In this document: positions 13,115 through 15,371 of the stretch, in pieces | Layout of the letters: every line of letters starts with the position of its first letter | Position numbering within the stretch: the first letter of the stretch is position 1 | Origin: Halobacteriaceae archaeon Tc-Br11_E2g27 | GTDB taxonomy: Archaea > Halobacteriota > Halobacteria > Halobacteriales > Haloarculaceae | Length of the DNA: 15,371 nt | Assembly: GCA_001564135.1 (NCBI GenBank) | Contig: LKNH01000031.1 | Span: 1 to 15,371 of the forward strand | Direction of reading: 5' to 3' | The notes under the pieces: generated by a model | Told to the model about the DNA's origin: nothing | Database searches by the model: none | The model's input: the letters and a program-made list of their open reading frames with translations, nothing else | Program-made: the position numbers and the translations under genes

Positions 13115-14191
13115 CTACCAGGTTTCGATATATTTCTGGATATGGTTGTCCATTCGCCGTTTATACCCTGCTTGCCGCGCAAGTCGGTCCAGTTCGCGGG
13201 AAATTAGCGTCCCGTACTGCATGGCTTTCTTACCTCTGAACGCGAGTTCATCCGGAAGCCATCCACGGACTGCGTGACGGAGAGCAACTTTTCGGTGCTG
13301 GTCGTTGACGAGTAATTCGTCCGGAAGGGCTAACGCAGCCTGAACGACAGCATCATGGAGCAATGGTGTGACCGGTTCCACACCAGCGGCTCGCAGTGTA
13401 AGCACATCCCGCTCAAGTTGGTCCGGGAGCGTGTCCATGACTTCCCGGCGTGCACCTCGAACAGTCTCCGCCTCGACGCGGTGGTCGTCCGGCGCGTTCT
13501 CCACTTTGGCGTAGCCACCAAACAGCTCGTCTGCGCCCTGCCCGAGCGCGACTCGGTCGAACCCGTCGGCGGAGATTTGCTCGCCCACAAAGTATAGGCC
13601 TAGCGCAATCTGTATATCCATCGCGTTTGTTCGACCGAGTGCCTCAACGACAGGTGGTATCGCCTGCTCGATATCCTCGTGTGTTAGAATAACCTCTCTG
13701 AGCTCCATTCCGAGTAAATCAGCCGCTGTTCGGGCCGCTTCAAGATCGTGACTTTCCGGAAAACCGACGGTATACAGGGGGACTTCCAGTTTTGCGGCCA
13801 GCAGCGCCGAGTCTACGCCACCGGAAAAGGCGATTGCTAACCCATCAGTGTCAATACTCCCAACAGCAGTTTCGATTGCCTGACGGAGCGTCTCTATTGC
13901 ACTGTCGTGGTTGGTTTCCGGTTCAACCGTTGGAACCTTCCACCGCTGGCTCGGCGTCTCCTGGTCAGGACCGAAGATACAGCCAGCAGGAAACGAGACT
14001 GGCTGTTCCAGCGTCCTTCGCTCACCGCTCCAGTCACCGTTCTCTGGTTCGTAAAAGAGTGGCTGTCTGCCAAGCACGTCGCGGACGAGCATTCCATCAA
14101 TTTCACCAGCAAACCCTCCTGTTCCGGGTAGGGGGTCACCGGTCTCAACGGCGCGGCGGACGGTCTCTCTGTCGGCTTCACGGATAGTCAT
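13115..14191 (-). CDS. Asparagine-synthetase-like protein lacking the glutaminase nucleophile
   Basis: 358-aa ATP-dependent amidotransferase-type protein. The synthetase domain is complete in its motifs: PP-loop AFSGGVDSALLA (121-132), the TVGFPESHDLEAAR strand (141-154), and GQGADELFGGYAKV (217-230). The N-terminal part is only about 95 residues and begins MTIREADRE, so the Cys2 nucleophile of AsnB glutaminase domains is missing; only a VRDVLGRQPLFY remnant (36-47, compare VRDxLGxKPLYY) remains. It may use free ammonia or another subunit, or amidate another acid. Its ATG overlaps the TGA of the PHP gene (ATGA), so the two are translationally coupled. Confidence 0.88.
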   Translation of the reverse strand: MTIREADRETVRRAVETGDPLPGTGGFAGEIDGMLVRDVLGRQPLFYEPENGDWSGERRTLEQPVSFPAGCIFGPDQETPSQRWKVPTVEPETNHDSAIETLRQAIETAVGSIDTDGLAIAFSGGVDSALLAAKLEVPLYTVGFPESHDLEAARTAADLLGMELREVILTHEDIEQAIPPVVEALGRTNAMDIQIALGLYFVGEQISADGFDRVALGQGADELFGGYAKVENAPDDHRVEAETVRGARREVMDTLPDQLERDVLTLRAAGVEPVTPLLHDAVVQAALALPDELLVNDQHRKVALRHAVRGWLPDELAFRGKKAMQYGTLISRELDRLARQAGYKRRMDNHIQKYIETW

Positions 14192-14931
14192 TGGCTACTT
14201 GTTAGCTTCTTTCGGAGTCGACGGCGAGCGGTTCCACTTGCCTGTCGGACAGTAATCGGCAGCGGTGTTCGCTGTCCCTTGACTGTTGTTCGACCGGAAC
14301 GAATCGCATCCAGCACCGATTCGACTGTCGGTTCCGCGTTGATTTTGGTAACTGCTCTCCCTACCATCTCGGAGACGTGTGCGTCGCTCCCTGCCGTCTG
14401 TGGCATCTCAAGTCGTTCGGCAAGTCTCTGCGCCTTTCTGTTTGTCCATCCCGTCAGAAACCGCGAATTGTAGACCTCAATTGCATCGGCAACGGTCAGT
14501 TCCTCTTCGGGCACGTTTGCAAGCACGCCTTTTCGGAGACGCTGATAGGGATGTGGCACGACTGCAACACCTCCCTGTGAATGAATCATTGCAACTGTCT
14601 CGACAAATGGCTCACCCGCAGGGACAAGTTGGTCAACTCCCAGCGCCAGCACATGCCCATCCGAACTGGATATTTCGATTCCTGGGATTGCCAGCAAGTC
14701 GTACTCGGGGGCCACTTTGACGGCGGTCTTGCTTGCCTCGATAGCGTCGTGGTCGGTGACGACGAGACCGTCTAATCCTGTGTCTGCTGCGGCTTCGAGC
14801 AGCGAAGGGACCGAGTCAACCCCATCGTGTGACCGCTCGGAGTGACAGTGCAACTCGAATGAAAGCACGAACGCAGGTTCGGTTGTGACGGGCAAAAGCG
14901 GCCCGGTCTGCCCCGCTCGAAAGACACTCAT
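14188..14931 (-). CDS. PHP-domain metal-dependent phosphoesterase
   Basis: 247-aa predicted hydrolase of the polymerase-and-histidinol-phosphatase family. Metal-ligand motifs in order: ELHCHSERSHDG (26-37), VVTDHDAIE (57-65), IPGIEISS (82-89), H93, VVPHPY (124-129) and AGSDAHVSE (180-188). Such proteins hydrolyse phosphate esters, including histidinol phosphate, nucleotide 3'-phosphates and cyclic dinucleotide products; the substrate here is unknown. It is followed by the asparagine-synthetase-like gene with a four-base overlap. Its ATG (14929-14931) lies only 24 bases from the divergent UDG start, so the promoters overlap. The first 20 residues before the PHP motif are not conserved-looking, but no later ATG precedes the motif. 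Confidence 0.9.
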   Translation of the reverse strand: MSVFRAGQTGPLLPVTTEPAFVLSFELHCHSERSHDGVDSVPSLLEAAADTGLDGLVVTDHDAIEASKTAVKVAPEYDLLAIPGIEISSSDGHVLALGVDQLVPAGEPFVETVAMIHSQGGVAVVPHPYQRLRKGVLANVPEEELTVADAIEVYNSRFLTGWTNRKAQRLAERLEMPQTAGSDAHVSEMVGRAVTKINAEPTVESVLDAIRSGRTTVKGQRTPLPITVRQASGTARRRLRKKLTSSQ

Positions 14932-14955
14932 AGTATCGGACTCACTGAAAAACCG

Positions 14956-15371
14956 ATGCCACAGTTCCCCTCACCTGCCTCCCAGCACGTCGTCTCGGCG
15001 GACTGCCAACGCTGTCCGGAACTCGTCTCCGCACGGAACTGTATCTCGTGGGGGAACGGACCGCTCGATGCCTCGCTTGTGGTCGTCGGCGAGGCACCAG
15101 GTGCTGGTCATTCCGACGCTGAGCAATGGCAAGGTGGCAACTGGACAGGAATGGCATACACGTCACGACACTCCGGTCGAACGATTCGAGCGTTGCTGGC
15201 CGATGCTGGATTTGGGGCCGACTCATGTTACTTTACAAACGCGGTCAAATGCTTCCCCAGCGATGGCGAAGGCAGCAACCGCGAACCAACCTAAACGGAG
15301 CGTGAAAACTGCCGCCCCTATCTCCGAACTGAAATTGAGACTGTCGACCCGACCGTAGTCGTCCCGACCGG
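14956..15371 (+). pseudogene. Family 4-like uracil-DNA glycosylase, interrupted by an in-frame TAA, right end cut by window
   Basis: Codes for a uracil-DNA glycosylase-like protein that would excise uracil from DNA. Visible features: Fe-S ligand pair C17 and C20 (CQRC), SWGNGPLDASLVVVGEAPGA (31-50) with the family GEAPG, HSGRTIRALLADAGF (72-86) and TNAVKCFP (94-101) with a third probable ligand, C99. Codon 113 is TAA (15292-15294). In the same frame after it the sequence continues as ERENCRPYLRTEIETVDP, exactly the family segment that supplies the fourth cysteine, up to the window edge. A product ending at residue 112 would lack that ligand and the rest of the fold. The cause could be a real nonsense mutation, a sequencing error or readthrough. 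Confidence 0.78.

Noticed and set aside
13792..14187. Open frame of 131 codons on the plus strand across the asparagine-synthetase-like gene
   Set aside because: Arginine-, serine- and glutamine-rich basic composition is contrary to the acidic proteome; it is a shadow of the real minus-strand gene.
1..15371. CRISPR arrays, tRNA or rRNA genes, transposases, phage genes
   Set aside because: I saw no regularly spaced repeats, no tRNA-like TPsiC/anticodon arrangement, no rRNA-like sequence and no transposase, integrase or phage structural protein in any reading frame with support.

Overview
The window looks like a piece of a halophilic archaeal (class Halobacteria) chromosome. The predicted proteins are acidic, and several belong to archaeal or haloarchaeal families: a DacZ-type diadenylate cyclase, a TrmB-family regulator, TatA, DUF1028, DUF420 and an SPFH protein. 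Most genes start with ATG and have an AT-rich TATA-like element about 20-35 bases upstream and no Shine-Dalgarno site, which fits leaderless haloarchaeal transcription. Base composition is moderate for the group. I do not assign a genus. No tRNA, rRNA, CRISPR array, transposase or phage gene is visible.

Layout, left to right. At 1-1480 (minus) lie the left-truncated nth (endonuclease III) and, upstream of it, a TrmB-family regulator. At 1625-4167 (plus) come an SPFH/stomatin-like protein, a DUF420 membrane protein, a 56-aa zinc-ribbon protein and a GNAT acetyltransferase; the last two overlap by four bases. At 4191-7126 (minus) are a solo trpB-like gene, a small two-helix membrane protein, a one-cysteine peroxiredoxin and a DUF1028 protein. 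At 7244-7537 (plus) is tatA. At 7642-9243 (minus) is a two-gene unit of dacZ and a short MscS-like channel with no space between them. At 9509-10972 (plus) are folD and a protein with a helix-hairpin-helix/GPD-like signature. At 11060-12846 (minus) are a class III aminotransferase and a PadR-family regulator. At 13115-14931 (minus) is an operon of a PHP-domain protein and an asparagine-synthetase-like protein lacking the glutaminase nucleophile. At 14956 to the right edge (plus) is a family 4-like uracil-DNA glycosylase gene with an in-frame TAA.

How genes may work together. DacZ makes c-di-AMP, a nucleotide tied to osmotic control, and is coupled to a mechanosensitive channel. The nth, UDG-like and HhH/GPD-like genes are all related to base-excision repair but are scattered. 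The PHP and asparagine-synthetase-like genes overlap by four bases and are probably translated together. The rest is mostly a mosaic of single housekeeping genes.

Most unusual points: (1) two 53-bp copies of a hairpin-bearing element in inverted orientation that bracket folD and the HhH/GPD-like gene (43 of 53 positions identical by my hand count); (2) the in-frame TAA in the UDG-like gene, with recognisable family sequence, including the probable fourth Fe-S cysteine, continuing in the same frame after it; (3) perfect palindromes upstream of dacZ and next to the PadR start codon; (4) a solo TrpB with cysteine where serine normally contacts the cofactor ring nitrogen; (5) an asparagine-synthetase-like protein with only a remnant of the glutaminase domain.
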